Notes under the pieces: model-generated
Told to the model about the DNA's origin: nothing
The model's database searches: none
Seen by the model: only the letters and a program-made list of their open reading frames with translations
Made by a program: the position numbers and the translations under genes
Assembly (NCBI RefSeq): GCF_000787775.1
Contig: NZ_BBPM01000018.1
Location: 1 to 64,000 of the forward strand
Reading direction: 5' to 3'
From: Streptacidiphilus carbonis
Lineage (GTDB): Bacteria > Actinomycetota > Actinomycetes > Streptomycetales > Streptomycetaceae
Length of the DNA: 64,000 bases
In this document: positions 12,774 to 21,710 of the stretch, piece after piece
Numbering within the stretch: position 1 is the first letter of the stretch
Layout of the letters: each line of letters starts with the position of its first letter

Positions 12774-13445
12774 TCAGGAGTGTGCGGGGAGGGGGAGGAC
12801 GCGGCGTCCCTGGACCCGGTGGCCCTCGCGGGCCAGCCGGCCGACGGCCTCGACGAGCAGTCCGCGCTCGACGGCCTTGATGCGCTCGTGCAGCGCCTCG
12901 CCGCCGTCCTGGTGGTCGGCGTCGGTGACCTCGACCACGCCCTGGGAGATGATCGGGCCGGTGTCCACGCCCTCGTCGACCAGGTGCACGGTGCAGCCGG
13001 TGACCTTCACGCCGTAGGCGAGCGCGTCCCGCACGCCGTGCCCCCCCGGGAAGGCGGGGAGCAGCGCGGGGTGGGTGTTGACGATGCGGCCCTCGAAGCG
13101 GCGCATGAAGCCGCCGCCGAGGATCTTCATGAAGCCGGCGGTGACCACCAGGTCGGGCGTGTACGCGGCGGTGGCCGCGGTCAGCGCCGCGTCCCAGTCG
13201 GTGCGCTCGGCGAAGTCCTTCACCCGGAGCACGAAGGTGGGCAGGCCGGCCGCCTCGGCCCGCTCCAGGCCGGCGATGCCGTCCCGGTCGGCGCCGACGG
13301 CGGTGACCACCGCTCCGTAGGCCGGGTCCGCGCAGGCCTCGATCAGGGCCTGCAGATTGGTGCCGGACCCGGAGACCAGGACGACGAGGCGCGCGGGCGC
13401 GGCAGGTGCGGCGTAGTCGGAGGCAGGGGTGTCGGGGTACGCCAA
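12774..13445 (-). CDS. purN: Phosphoribosylglycinamide formyltransferase
   Basis: A 223-residue PurN (GAR transformylase), step 3 of purine synthesis, using 10-formyl-THF. Signatures: [54 protein letters not shown] (N-x-H...D active-site region), [27 protein letters not shown] 13445 is favoured as start: GAGGA stands 7 nt upstream and it gives a short N-terminal extension common in the family. It is followed by purH. Its upstream region carries three 51-bp repeats. Confidence 0.95.
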   Translation of the reverse strand: MAYPDTPASDYAAPAAPARLVVLVSGSGTNLQALIEACADPAYGAVVTAVGADRDGIAGLERAEAAGLPTFVLRVKDFAERTDWDAALTAATAAYTPDLVVTAGFMKILGGGFMRRFEGRIVNTHPALLPAFPGGHGVRDALAYGVKVTGCTVHLVDEGVDTGPIISQGVVEVTDADHQDGGEALHERIKAVERGLLVEAVGRLAREGHRVQGRRVLPLPAHS

Positions 13446-13854
13446 AACACGATCCTCACGTCACGGCGTGCGGCGCGAAGCGCCACGCTGCTAGGGCGGT
13501 GGTGGGAGACGGTATTAGGTGCGGCGCGAAGCGCCACGCTGCAAGGGCGGTGGTGGGAGACGGTATTAGGTGCGGCGCGAAGCGCCACGCTGCAAGGGCG
13601 GTGGTGGGAGACGGGCGGGCGGGCAGGCACGGGGTGTCATCTCGTGACCGGCATCCGTGTCCGCCGAAGGGGCCGACCAGGAACCCACAGGGGCCGCCGG
13701 TCGTCAGCAACGATACCGGGCCCCGACAGCGGCCTCGCACTCGTGGTCGACGATCATGGGGTGGGGACGCGCCAGAGCTGGGTACGTAGTGAGAGGGTGT
13801 CCCCACAGAGGGACAGCGGGAAAGCGGCCCAGAGGCAGGAGTACGGCGAAGACC
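13446..13854. other. 409-bp non-coding divergent region upstream of purN
   Basis: No supported gene. It contains the 51-bp repeat array (13469-13614) and ~240 bp of unique sequence leading to the plus-strand membrane-protein gene. Reading frames across the array give only repetitive peptides. The purN promoter must lie within or beyond the array. Confidence 0.6.
13469..13614. repeat. Three tandem 51-bp repeats upstream of purN
   Basis: Units begin at 13469, 13520 and 13571 (exact 51-bp period). The first two are complete and the third matches for ~44 bp. Unit 1 differs from unit 2 by about one base (GCTGCTAGGG versus GCTGCAAGGG). Each unit holds the palindrome GGCGC-GAA-GCGCC, then GGGCGGTGGTGGGAGACGG and TATTAGG. 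The period is a multiple of three, so all frames stay open, but the context is not that of a gene. Confidence 0.9.
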
Positions 13855-14709
13855 ATGGTCCACACATCGGACAGCGGCACACCCCCCGAGGGGCCCCGCG
13901 ACCCCTTCGCCCCGCCGTCCAAGGACGCGCCGGACCGCCCCTGGCAGCCCCGCAGGCCCCAGCAGCACGCCGACCGTCCCGAGCACCCCGAGCACCCCCG
14001 GCACGATCACCACGACCAGCGCGGCTGGGCGAAGGAGACGCCGCCGGAGGGGCAGCAGGGCGAGCCCGAGGACGCCCCGCAGGAGGGTCGGCCGCCGCGC
14101 CCCCAGGTGCCGCCGCCGCACCCCTGGAGCCCCGGCTACCAGGGCCAGCAGCCGCCGCACCTGCCCTACAGCCCGGCCCCGCAGGCCCCCCGTTTCGACC
14201 CGAGCGACCCGGTCCAGCGCCGGGCCCGCTACGCGCTGCTCAGCGGCATGTGGGGGATCTTCTTCCTGATCCTCGGCGTTCCCTACCTCACCCTGCTGCT
14301 GGCGTCGCTGGCGCTGTACTGGTCGATCAGCTCGCTGCGCGGCACGGCCAAGACGCCGGCCTCGGCCCTGGACGGCAGCGCGGGCTCCCCGGCCGGCCAG
14401 GCTCCGGGCACTCCCCAGGCCCCGGGCGCACCGGGCGCGCCGCCCGTGCCCCCCGGGTACGGGCCGCCGGTCTACCGCCCCGGGTTCGTCTCCCCGTACC
14501 AGACCCGGCCCCAGGTCCCGGCCGCGATGGGCGGGCTGATCGCCGCCATCGTCGGGCTGGCGATGGTCGCCACCGTGTTCGGCGTGCAGCTGTACTACAA
14601 GAGCTTCTACGACTGCCAGAACAACGCCCTCACCAAGGCCGCCTACAACAGTTGCGCCACCACGGTGACGCCGAAGCCTCCGCAGTGGCTGGTGCAGATC
14701 GGCGGCTGA
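13855..14709 (+). CDS. Proline-rich membrane protein, function unknown
   Basis: A 284-residue protein. The first ~120 residues are Pro/His/Gln-rich and disordered, with an unusual His cluster (PEHPEHPRHDHHDQ). A hydrophobic segment follows (YALLSGMWGIFFLILGVPYLTLLLASLALYW), then a Pro/Ala/Gly linker and a second span (GGLIAAIVGLAMVATVFGVQLYY). A short C-terminal domain has two Cys (DCQNN, NSCATT). This suggests two membrane spans with an outer C-terminus. Start ATG 13855 (MVHTSDSG) has AGGAG 13 nt upstream, rather far. The 3' end overlaps the convergent DUF6350 gene by 80 bp. I do not recognise a named family. Confidence 0.7.
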   Translation: MVHTSDSGTPPEGPRDPFAPPSKDAPDRPWQPRRPQQHADRPEHPEHPRHDHHDQRGWAKETPPEGQQGEPEDAPQEGRPPRPQVPPPHPWSPGYQGQQPPHLPYSPAPQAPRFDPSDPVQRRARYALLSGMWGIFFLILGVPYLTLLLASLALYWSISSLRGTAKTPASALDGSAGSPAGQAPGTPQAPGAPGAPPVPPGYGPPVYRPGFVSPYQTRPQVPAAMGGLIAAIVGLAMVATVFGVQLYYKSFYDCQNNALTKAAYNSCATTVTPKPPQWLVQIGG

Positions 14710-16156
14710 GCAGCAGTCGCACCAGCAGCGCGCCGGGCACCCCGACGGCCGCCCAGCCCAGCGCGGCCAGCCCGGTCCACCACGGGGAGGGTCCGACGGC
14801 GGCGAGCGCGTGGGTGCCCAGCGAACCGCCTGAGACGGCGGCGCACAGCCCCGCCAGCACGGCGGTGCCGACAGCGGCGATCAGGGCGACCCCCGCAGTG
14901 GCGGTCAGCCGCCAGCCGTGGCACTCCGCCGCCCGGCCCACACAGCCGGACACCGCGGCGCCGGACACCACCGGGAGGGCCAGCAGCAGCCACGCGGCCG
15001 ACCCTCCCCCGCTTGTCGGCACCGCCGTGAGCAGCGGGAACGCCGGCGGGGCGGTGGTGGCCGCGACCGTCAGCGGAGCCAGTCGGCCGCCCAGCGCGAA
15101 CCCCGGACCCAGCGCGTAGGCGGCGGCCCAGACCGCGCCGTTGGGCAGCAGCGTGACGCAGAGCAGCAGCAGCGCCAGCCGTCCGGCCAGATCCGGGGCG
15201 GTCTGCGCGGCCAGAGCGCCCGCGGCGCCGAAGTTCAGCAGCAGGGCGAGCGTCAGCACGGCCGCACCGGCGCCCAGCAGCGCGACGGCACCGCACAGGG
15301 CGGCCCGAACCGCCACGGCCGAGCCGCCGGGCGCGCGGAGGGCGTTCCACCGGCCCGCCCCGACGTCGGTGTCGTCCGGGTCGAGGTCCAGGTCGAAGTC
15401 CAGGTCCGGGTCCGGGCTGGGCCCCGGGAACGGGTAGGGGCCCGAATCGGATCGGCGGGCCCGGCCGGGGAGCCGGAACCAGGCCGGGAGCTGCTCCCGC
15501 GAGGGGGGCTGCGCCCAGCCGGGGAGGCGGAACCAGGCCGGTGCACCGGCCTGCCGCGGCCATCCGCCGCCGCGGCGGACGCCCACCGCGGCGACCGGGA
15601 GGGCCAGCAGCGCCGTGCGGAGGAGGGCGCCGAGCGGGTCGGCCGCGCGCAGGCCGCCCGGGGCGTCGGCCGAGGCCGCGACCACCATGCCCAGGGCGGC
15701 CAGCAGGTAGCCCGCCGCCAGGCCGAGCAGCGCGGAACCGGCACGGCCCGATCCGGCCTCCTCCTCGGCCGCACGCTCCGGGTCGTCGTGGAACTCGTCC
15801 GCCTCATCCTCGACGGAGTCCTCGCGGGGAACGCCGGCCCGCACCGCGGCCCGGTACAACGGCACCAGCACCAGCACCGTCACCAGCAGCGGCGGTACCG
15901 CCAGCGGCGCGCCGCCGGGACGCAGCAGTTCCGCGCCCTGCGCCAGCAGCCACAGGCAGGCGGCCAGGTGCAGCGCCCCGCCGGGCCCGTCCTGGACGTA
16001 GGGGGTCACGATCCAGAGCAGGAACAACGGGACCGCCAGCCCGGCGAAGCCCAGGCCGGCCGCTGCCGCGCCGCCGACCAGCCCGGTCCTGAGCGCCGCC
16101 GGGTCGCTGACGCGCCGCGCCGAGGCGGGACGCAGCCGCTCCATCAAGAAGGCCAT
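14630..16156 (-). CDS. DUF6350 (PerM-like) multi-spanning membrane protein
   Basis: A ~508-residue, highly hydrophobic protein with about ten membrane segments (such as GLVGGAAAAGLGFAGLAVPLFLLWIVTPYV, VPPLLVTVLVLVPLYRAAV and AVALLGAGAAVLTLALLLNFG). A cytosolic insert contains the acidic run PDPDLDFDLDLDPDDTD. It resembles DUF6350, often labelled cell division protein PerM, found near pur genes in streptomycetes; the function is not established. Start ATG 16156 (MAFLMERL) or ATG 16144 (MERLRPASA). Its C-terminus is antisense to the end of the preceding membrane-protein gene (80-bp overlap). It is divergent, by 41 bp, from the sigma-like gene. Confidence 0.75.
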   Translation of the reverse strand: MAFLMERLRPASARRVSDPAALRTGLVGGAAAAGLGFAGLAVPLFLLWIVTPYVQDGPGGALHLAACLWLLAQGAELLRPGGAPLAVPPLLVTVLVLVPLYRAAVRAGVPREDSVEDEADEFHDDPERAAEEEAGSGRAGSALLGLAAGYLLAALGMVVAASADAPGGLRAADPLGALLRTALLALPVAAVGVRRGGGWPRQAGAPAWFRLPGWAQPPSREQLPAWFRLPGRARRSDSGPYPFPGPSPDPDLDFDLDLDPDDTDVGAGRWNALRAPGGSAVAVRAALCGAVALLGAGAAVLTLALLLNFGAAGALAAQTAPDLAGRLALLLLCVTLLPNGAVWAAAYALGPGFALGGRLAPLTVAATTAPPAFPLLTAVPTSGGGSAAWLLLALPVVSGAAVSGCVGRAAECHGWRLTATAGVALIAAVGTAVLAGLCAAVSGGSLGTHALAAVGPSPWWTGLAALGWAAVGVPGALLVRLLLSRRSAPATAEASASPWWRNCCRRPW

Positions 16157-16197
16157 GCCCCACCATGCTCCGGGCACCACCCGTTTTGACCAACGAC

Positions 16198-17379
16198 ATG
16201 GCAGATACAGCTGTTTCGCCAAAGAATTCCTATATGTCTCTCATCAGCTCTGCTGATCAGTCGGAATGCTTCGAGGCGCTCTACCGCGACAGCTACCGGC
16301 GACTGACCCGGCAGACCTATCTGCTGGTCGGCCACCGCCACCGCGCGGCCCACTGCGTACGGAGGGCCTTCCAGCTCGCCTGGAAGGAGTGGGACGCGGT
16401 GTCCGCGGACTCCTCGCCCGAGGGCTGGATCCGCGCCGCCGCCTTCGATCTCGCACTGTCCCCCTGGCACCGCAACCCGCTGCGCCACCCCGCCGCGGCC
16501 GATCAGCTGACCAGGGACGACCGCACGCTGCTGACGGCACTGCTGCACCTGCCCCGGGCCCAGCGCCGGGCCGTCGTGCTGCACGACGCCCTGGGGCTGG
16601 ACTGGGCGCAGACCGCCGCCGAGGTCGAGTCCAGCACTCCGGCCGCCTACGGCCGGGTGGTCCGCGCCCGACTCGGGCTGGCACGGATGGCACCCGCCGT
16701 CGCCGGTACGGACGCACGGCGGCGCGGTTTCGGCCGCGAGCTGGGCGTGCTGCTGCGCGGCGCCGCGGTCCGCGGCTGCCCGCTGCCGCCGGTGCCGTCA
16801 CCGGGCCTGGTCCGGCAGCGCTCCCGGCTGCACGAGCGCGGGGTGACCGCGGCGGCCGGGGTGCTGACCCTCGGCATGGCCGGCGCGCTGGCCGCCGGCG
16901 CCATGGTGGGGACGCCCTGGCATCCGCCGACGATTCCGTTCATCGCCTACCACTCGGCGAACCGGGTGGCGGCCGACTCGGTGCAGGGCGCGCTGACCGG
17001 GCCGGGCCAGGAGCGGGCCCCGGCGGTCCAGGACATGCCGGCCCCGGATCCGGCTCCGAGGACGGCCCCGGGCCCCGCTCCTGCTCTCGCCCCCGCTCCG
17101 GTGCCGGCCACGGCCGTACTGCCGGACCTGTCGTTGTTCACCGCGGCCACGGCGAGGACGGGTCAGCTTCCGGCACGGCTGACGGCCGCTCCGCCGTCCG
17201 GGTACGGGGCGCCGGCCCGACCGCTCGCCGAGGGGCTGCTGCTCCCTCCGCCGCCGGCCGGACCCGCCGCGGCGGACCGCGCCGCGGCACACTCCGCGGC
17301 GCACCGCTCGATGCACCGGCCGTCGCTGCCCAACACCCTGTGCCGACTGTTCGCGCTGCCGTGCCACCGGCACCACTGA
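16198..17379 (+). CDS. Sigma-factor-like protein with a membrane span
   Basis: A 393-residue protein. Residues ~20-95 resemble an ECF sigma region 2 (CFEALYRDSYRRLTRQTYLLVGHRHRAAHCVRRAFQLAWKEWD), and ~105-160 a sigma4-like helix-turn-helix (LLHLPRAQRRAVVLHDALGLDWAQTAAEVESSTPAAYGRVVRARLGLAR). A hydrophobic segment follows at ~215-238 (GVTAAAGVLTLGMAGALAAGAMVG), then a Pro/Ala-rich tail of ~150 residues. A sigma-like domain tethered to the membrane is unusual; it may be a degenerate regulator that no longer binds RNA polymerase. Start ATG 16198 (MADTAVSP) or ATG 16234 (MSLISSADQ); neither has an SD. It is divergent from DUF6350 and faces sucD across a terminator. Confidence 0.7.
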   Translation: MADTAVSPKNSYMSLISSADQSECFEALYRDSYRRLTRQTYLLVGHRHRAAHCVRRAFQLAWKEWDAVSADSSPEGWIRAAAFDLALSPWHRNPLRHPAAADQLTRDDRTLLTALLHLPRAQRRAVVLHDALGLDWAQTAAEVESSTPAAYGRVVRARLGLARMAPAVAGTDARRRGFGRELGVLLRGAAVRGCPLPPVPSPGLVRQRSRLHERGVTAAAGVLTLGMAGALAAGAMVGTPWHPPTIPFIAYHSANRVAADSVQGALTGPGQERAPAVQDMPAPDPAPRTAPGPAPALAPAPVPATAVLPDLSLFTAATARTGQLPARLTAAPPSGYGAPARPLAEGLLLPPPPAGPAAADRAAAHSAAHRSMHRPSLPNTLCRLFALPCHRHH

Positions 17380-17416
17380 CGCACCGTCACCAGCACGGCA
17401 GACACCAGCACGGCAG

Positions 17417-17452
17417 AGCGCCCCGCACCGGACGGATCCGGTCCGGGGCGCT
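17417..17452. terminator. Terminator between the sigma-like gene and sucD
   Basis: Stem AGCGCCCCG-C-ACCGGA / TCCGGT-C-CGGGGCGCT: 15 pairs with one C-C mismatch and the tetraloop CGGA. It sits between convergent genes (stops at 17379 and 17468), so it probably works in both directions. Confidence 0.8.
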
Positions 17453-17467
17453 CGTTGCGGCGGGTGC

Positions 17468-18352
17468 TTACTTGCCGATCAGCTCACGGGCCAGGCGGGC
17501 GGTCTCGGACGGCGTCTTGCCGACCTTGACGCCGGCGGCCTCGAGGGCCTCCTTCTTCGCCTGCGCGGTGCCGGAGGAGCCGGAGACGATGGCGCCGGCG
17601 TGGCCCATGGTCTTGCCCTCGGGCGCGGTGAAGCCGGCCACGTAGCCGACGACCGGCTTGGTGATGTGCTCGGCGATGTAGGCCGCGGCACGCTCCTCCG
17701 CGTCGCCGCCGATCTCGCCGATCATCACGATCAGGTCGGTGTCGGCGTCGTCCTGGAAGGCCTGCAGCGCGTCGATGTGCGTGGTGCCGATGATCGGGTC
17801 GCCACCGATGCCGACGGCGGACGAGAAGCCGATGTCGCGCAGCTCGTACATCATCTGGTAGGTCAGGGTGCCCGACTTGGACACCAGACCGATCCGGCCC
17901 GGCTTGGTGATGTCGCCGGGGATGATGCCCGCGTTGGACTGGCCGGGGGTGATCAGGCCGGGGCAGTTCGGGCCGATGATCCGGGTCTTGTTGCCCTTCT
18001 CGCCGGCGTGGGCCCAGAAGGACGCGGAGTCGTGGACCGCGATGCCCTCGGTGATCACGACCGCCAGCGGGATCTCGGCGTCGATCGCCTCGATCACGGC
18101 GGCCTTGGCGAAGGCCGGCGGCACGAAGATGACGGAGACGTCGGCGCCGGTCTTCTCGATCGCCTCGGCGACCGAGCCGAACACCGGCACGTCGGTGCCG
18201 TCGAAGTCGACACTGGTGCCGGCCTTGCGCGGGTTCACGCCGCCGACGATGTTGGTGCCGTCGGCGAGCATGAGGCGGGTGTGCCTCATACCGGTGGCAC
18301 CGGTCATCCCCTGGACGATGACCTTGCTTTCCTTGGTGAGGAAGATAGCCAT
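17468..18352 (-). CDS. sucD: Succinyl-CoA synthetase alpha subunit
   Basis: A 294-residue ADP/GDP-forming succinyl-CoA ligase alpha subunit. The CoA-binding N-terminus has [31 protein letters not shown]. The phosphohistidine region is [21 protein letters not shown], and [20 protein letters not shown] is the family signature. It pairs with SucC to make succinate and ATP from succinyl-CoA in the TCA cycle. It starts 20 bp after the sucC stop, so the two form an operon. Start ATG 18352. Confidence 0.97.
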   Translation of the reverse strand: MAIFLTKESKVIVQGMTGATGMRHTRLMLADGTNIVGGVNPRKAGTSVDFDGTDVPVFGSVAEAIEKTGADVSVIFVPPAFAKAAVIEAIDAEIPLAVVITEGIAVHDSASFWAHAGEKGNKTRIIGPNCPGLITPGQSNAGIIPGDITKPGRIGLVSKSGTLTYQMMYELRDIGFSSAVGIGGDPIIGTTHIDALQAFQDDADTDLIVMIGEIGGDAEERAAAYIAEHITKPVVGYVAGFTAPEGKTMGHAGAIVSGSSGTAQAKKEALEAAGVKVGKTPSETARLARELIGK

Positions 18353-18372
18353 GGTTGTGGAGTCCTCGTCCC

Positions 18373-19545
18373 TTACTTCGCAGCCAGCTCGGCGGCCTTG
18401 TCGGCCGCTTCGTCCATGGTGTCCACGCGCTGCACCAGCGGGTGGTTGGCGTCAGACAGGATCTTGCGACCCAGCTCCGCGTTGTTGCCGTCCAGGCGGA
18501 CGACCAGGGGCTTGGTGACCGCCTCGCCGCCGGCGGCGAGCAGCTCAAGCGCCTGGACGATGCCGTTGGCGACCTCGTCGCAGGCGGTGATGCCACCGAA
18601 GACGTTGACGAACACGGACTTGACGTCCGGGTCGCCCAGGATGACGCCCAGGCCGTTCGCCATCACCTGGGCGGACGCGCCGCCGCCGATGTCGAGGAAG
18701 TTGGCGGGCTTGACGTTGCCGTGCTTCTCACCGGCGTAGGCGACGACGTCCAGGGTGCTCATGACGAGACCCGCGCCGTTGCCGATGATGCCGACCTCGC
18801 CGTCGAGCTTGACGTAGTTGAGGTTCTTGGCCTTGGCCGCGGCCTCGAGGGGGTTGGCCGCGGCCTTGTCCTCCAGCGCCTCGTGCTCGGGCTGGCGGAA
18901 GTCGGCGTTCTCGTCCAGGGAGACCTTGCCGTCAAGGGCGACGATCTTGCCGTCACCCGTCTTGACCAGCGGGTTGACCTCGACGAGCAGGGCGTCCTCG
19001 GCGATGAAGACCTTCCACAGGCTCTTCAGCACCTCGACGATCTGGTCGGCGACGTCGGCCGGGAACTTGGCCGCCTCGACGATCTCGCGGGCCTTGGCGT
19101 CGGTGACGCCCTCGTTCGCGTCCACCGCGATCCTGGCCAGCGCGTCGGGGTTCTCGACGGCCACGACCTCGATCTCCACGCCGCCCTCGACCGAGGCCAT
19201 CGCGAGGAAGGTGCGGTTGGTGCGGTCGAGCAGGAACGAGACGTAGTACTCGTCCTTGATGTCGGCGGTCTGGGCGAGCATCACCTTGTGGACCGTGTGG
19301 CCCTTGATGTCCATGCCCAGAATGGCCTCGGCCTTGGCGACGGCGTCGGCCGGGTCGGAGGCCAGCTTCACGCCGCCGGCCTTTCCGCGGCCACCGACCT
19401 TGACCTGCGCCTTGACGACCGCGCGGCCGCCCCAACCCTCAGCGATCGCTCGCGCCTCTTCGGCGTTCTCGATGACTGCACCGCCCAGCACAGGTACACC
19501 GTGCTTGGCGAAGATGTCCCTCGCCTGGTATTCGAACAGGTCCAC
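18373..19545 (-). CDS. sucC: Succinyl-CoA synthetase beta subunit
   Basis: A 390-residue ATP-grasp beta subunit. It begins [21 protein letters not shown], has the nucleotide-binding [40 protein letters not shown], and the succinate/CoA-side loop [22 protein letters not shown]-like segment (here AYAGEKHGN, with Glu where Gly is usual), followed by [13 protein letters not shown]. Start GTG 19545 with AAGGA ~9 nt upstream. First gene of the sucC-sucD operon, divergent from the RsbW-like kinase gene. Confidence 0.97.
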   Translation of the reverse strand: MDLFEYQARDIFAKHGVPVLGGAVIENAEEARAIAEGWGGRAVVKAQVKVGGRGKAGGVKLASDPADAVAKAEAILGMDIKGHTVHKVMLAQTADIKDEYYVSFLLDRTNRTFLAMASVEGGVEIEVVAVENPDALARIAVDANEGVTDAKAREIVEAAKFPADVADQIVEVLKSLWKVFIAEDALLVEVNPLVKTGDGKIVALDGKVSLDENADFRQPEHEALEDKAAANPLEAAAKAKNLNYVKLDGEVGIIGNGAGLVMSTLDVVAYAGEKHGNVKPANFLDIGGGASAQVMANGLGVILGDPDVKSVFVNVFGGITACDEVANGIVQALELLAAGGEAVTKPLVVRLDGNNAELGRKILSDANHPLVQRVDTMDEAADKAAELAAK

Positions 19546-19977
19546 GCGCGTCCGTCCTTGTGATCGCGACTTTTAGAGGTGGTCGGTCACGGGAGGGCCG
19601 GCCACTCCTATCTTCCCAGCGTGCCGCCCGAAAGGTCGCCGCTGTGGCCGTCGCGGCGACCGGTACGCGGAATCCCTGAGGGGTTCTCGCGGCCGGAGCC
19701 ATCGCTACGGGGAGCACACGGCCTGGCGTCAGACGGGCAGGCATGTCCGCCTCGCAGGTTATCCCCGTCCGAGGTGCACATTTCGCCGCCGACCGGGCTA
19801 CGGCCGGTGATAACCGTCACAGCGGGGGCGCACGACCACACCACGCTCCCGCAGGAGGCACTCCTCCGGGGCGAATCCGTCCAAGTACGTTGCTTTTACC
19901 CTCCGACTCAAGGAACGTATCCTGGTAACGGTGCACGCACAGACCGTAGCGACGACCGTCCAAGAAGCGGATGCTCG
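19546..19977. other. 432-bp non-coding divergent region upstream of sucC
   Basis: No supported gene. It contains the distant inverted pair GGTTATC (19757-19763) / GATAACC (19809-19815) and, on the plus strand, TTTTAC (~19892) spaced 18 nt from TATCCT (~19916), a weak promoter-like pair ~60 bp upstream of the kinase gene. The sucC promoter must lie at the left end, where CTAAAAG (minus, ~19575) is a short AT-rich patch. Confidence 0.45.
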
Positions 19978-20499
19978 ATGCACAGCGCACGTCACCGCGT
20001 CCAGAACCCGGACGCGCCGCACGACGGGGCGACCGCCCCCCTCACCCCCACCGCACTCGCCGCTGGGATCCCCCAGTTCGGAACGGCGCGCAACACCTGG
20101 GAGATGGACCGGCAGGCCGCCGCCACCCTCCCCGGGACGCCGTCCTCGGTGGCCATGGCCCGCCGCTTCGTACGGATCACGGCCGCCATGTGGCAGCTCC
20201 CCCGGGGCACCCTGGCCGACGCCGAGCTGTGCATGTCGGAGCTGGTCTGCAACGCGGTCACCCACACCGGCAGCAGCCGGGTGCACTGCCGGCTGTGGAG
20301 CGCCCGGGGGGTGCTGTTCCTGGAGGTGGACGACGAGGATCTGGGCGAGCTCCCCGAGGTCGGCCAGGCCGAGGCGGACGACGAGCACGGGCGCGGGATG
20401 CTGCTGATCGACAGCTTCGCCACGGCCTGGGGCGCCGTGCCGCGGCCGGGGACCGAGGGCAAGACCGTGTGGGCGGCGCTGAACCTCGCGGACGGCTGA
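19978..20499 (+). CDS. RsbW-like ATP-binding protein (HATPase_c_2)
   Basis: A 173-residue single-domain GHKL kinase of the anti-sigma/RsbW type, very numerous in streptomycetes. The N-box is ELCMSELVCNAVTHTGSSRV; the G1-like motif is EVDDEDLGELPE and the G2-like region DDEHGRGMLLIDSFATAWG. Such proteins bind ATP and either phosphorylate STAS-type antagonists or sequester sigma factors. No partner STAS or sigma gene is adjacent. Start ATG 19978 has AAGCGGA just upstream; the first ~55 residues are a disordered Pro/Thr-rich leader, so a later start is possible. Confidence 0.8.
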   Translation: MHSARHRVQNPDAPHDGATAPLTPTALAAGIPQFGTARNTWEMDRQAAATLPGTPSSVAMARRFVRITAAMWQLPRGTLADAELCMSELVCNAVTHTGSSRVHCRLWSARGVLFLEVDDEDLGELPEVGQAEADDEHGRGMLLIDSFATAWGAVPRPGTEGKTVWAALNLADG

Positions 20500-20523
20500 C
20501 GGTCCGTCGGTACGGCCCGGGTG

Positions 20524-21669
20524 TCAGCCCTCGGGTATCGGCAGCGGGAGCTTCTGGACGGCTGCGGCCATCACGTCCGGGAAGAGGTCCGGGGTGCAGG
20601 CGAACGCCGGGGCGCCGAGGGCGGCCAGCGCGGCGGCGTGCGAGCGGTCGTAGGCCGGTGCTCCGTCGTCCGAGAGCGCGAGCAGGGCGATGAACTGGAC
20701 CCCGGAGGCCTTCATGGCGGCCACCCGCTTCAGCATCTCGTTCCGGATGCCGCCCTCGTAGAGGTCGCTGATCAGCACCACGACGGTTTCGGCCGGACGG
20801 GTGATCTTCGACTGGCAGTAGGCCAGCGCGCGGTTGATGTCGGTGCCGCCGCCGAGCTGGACGCCGAACAGCACGTCGACCGGATCGGACAGCTGCTCGG
20901 TGAGGTCGACCACCGAGGTGTCGAAGGCCACCAGCCGGGTGCTGAGCGAGGGCATGGAGGCGAGCACCGCGCCGAACACCGAGGAGTGGACCACGGAGGC
21001 GGCCATCGAGCCCGACTGGTCGATGCAGAGGATCACTTCCTTCTTCACGGCGTTCCGCGCCCGGGCGTAGCCGATCAGGCGTTCGGGGACGACGGTGCCG
21101 TGGTCCCTCCCGGCGGTGGGCTCCAGGTAGTTCTTGAGGTTGGCGTGGATGGTGCGGTTCCAGTCGATGTCGCGGTGGCGCGGGCGGTTCACCCGGGCGC
21201 TGCGGTCCAGGGCGCCGCCCAGCACCGAGCGGGTCCGGGTGGCGATGCGGCGCTCCAGGTCCGCGACGACCTTGCGGACGACCGCGCGGGCGGTCTCCCT
21301 GGTGGTCTCGGGCAGCGCGCGGCCCAGGGAGATCAGGGTGCCGACGAGATGCACGTCGGGCTCGACGGCCTCCAGCATCTCGGGCTCCATCAGCAGGTGG
21401 GCCAGGCCGAGGCGGTCGATGGCGTCCTGCTGCATCAGCTGCACCACGCTGGTGGGGAAGTACTCCCGGATGTCCCCGAGCCAGCGGGCCACCTGGGGGG
21501 CGGAGCCCCCGAGCCCGGCGCCGCGGGGGCCTGCGGCGGCGGGGGTGTAGAGCGAGGTGAGGGCGCGGTCCATGGCGGAGTCGCGGCCGGCGAGGCGTGC
21601 GCTCTGCGAGTCGGCGTCGGGGCCCAGGGCCAGTCGCCAGCGGCGTTGGCGTTCCGCTTCGGTCGTCAC
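20524..21669 (-). CDS. vWA-domain protein of the MoxR-linked module
   Basis: A 381-residue cytosolic protein. The C-terminal half is a von Willebrand A domain with an intact MIDAS motif DQSGSM at ~217-222, a later Thr (GGGTDINRAL) and the ISD metal-site Asp (VVVLISDLYEGG). The N-terminal half is helical, with many Arg/Glu. Start GTG 21669 has GGAGG 7 nt upstream. No membrane span or signal peptide. It is third in a minus-strand run MoxR - DUF5682 - vWA. In studied MoxR/vWA pairs the vWA protein links the ATPase to its substrate; I infer the same here. Confidence 0.88.
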   Translation of the reverse strand: MTTEAERQRRWRLALGPDADSQSARLAGRDSAMDRALTSLYTPAAAGPRGAGLGGSAPQVARWLGDIREYFPTSVVQLMQQDAIDRLGLAHLLMEPEMLEAVEPDVHLVGTLISLGRALPETTRETARAVVRKVVADLERRIATRTRSVLGGALDRSARVNRPRHRDIDWNRTIHANLKNYLEPTAGRDHGTVVPERLIGYARARNAVKKEVILCIDQSGSMAASVVHSSVFGAVLASMPSLSTRLVAFDTSVVDLTEQLSDPVDVLFGVQLGGGTDINRALAYCQSKITRPAETVVVLISDLYEGGIRNEMLKRVAAMKASGVQFIALLALSDDGAPAYDRSHAAALAALGAPAFACTPDLFPDVMAAAVQKLPLPIPEG

Positions 21670-21710
21670 GATCGGACCTCCGTCTGTGCATGGTCGGCAG
21701 CGCATGCTCT

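Noticed and set aside
13469-13614. Possible CRISPR array
   Set aside because: Tandem units follow without unique spacers and only three copies; no cas genes.
13343-13630. Minus-strand frame with a 17-residue repeat peptide (SHHRPCSVALRAAPNTV)
   Set aside because: Only reflects the 51-bp DNA repeat, which keeps frames open; overlaps purN in another frame.
12717-15119. 800-codon plus-strand frame across purN, the 51-bp repeats and the membrane-protein gene
   Set aside because: Composed of antisense purN, a repeat peptide and an out-of-frame part of the 13855 gene; no domain and no SD.
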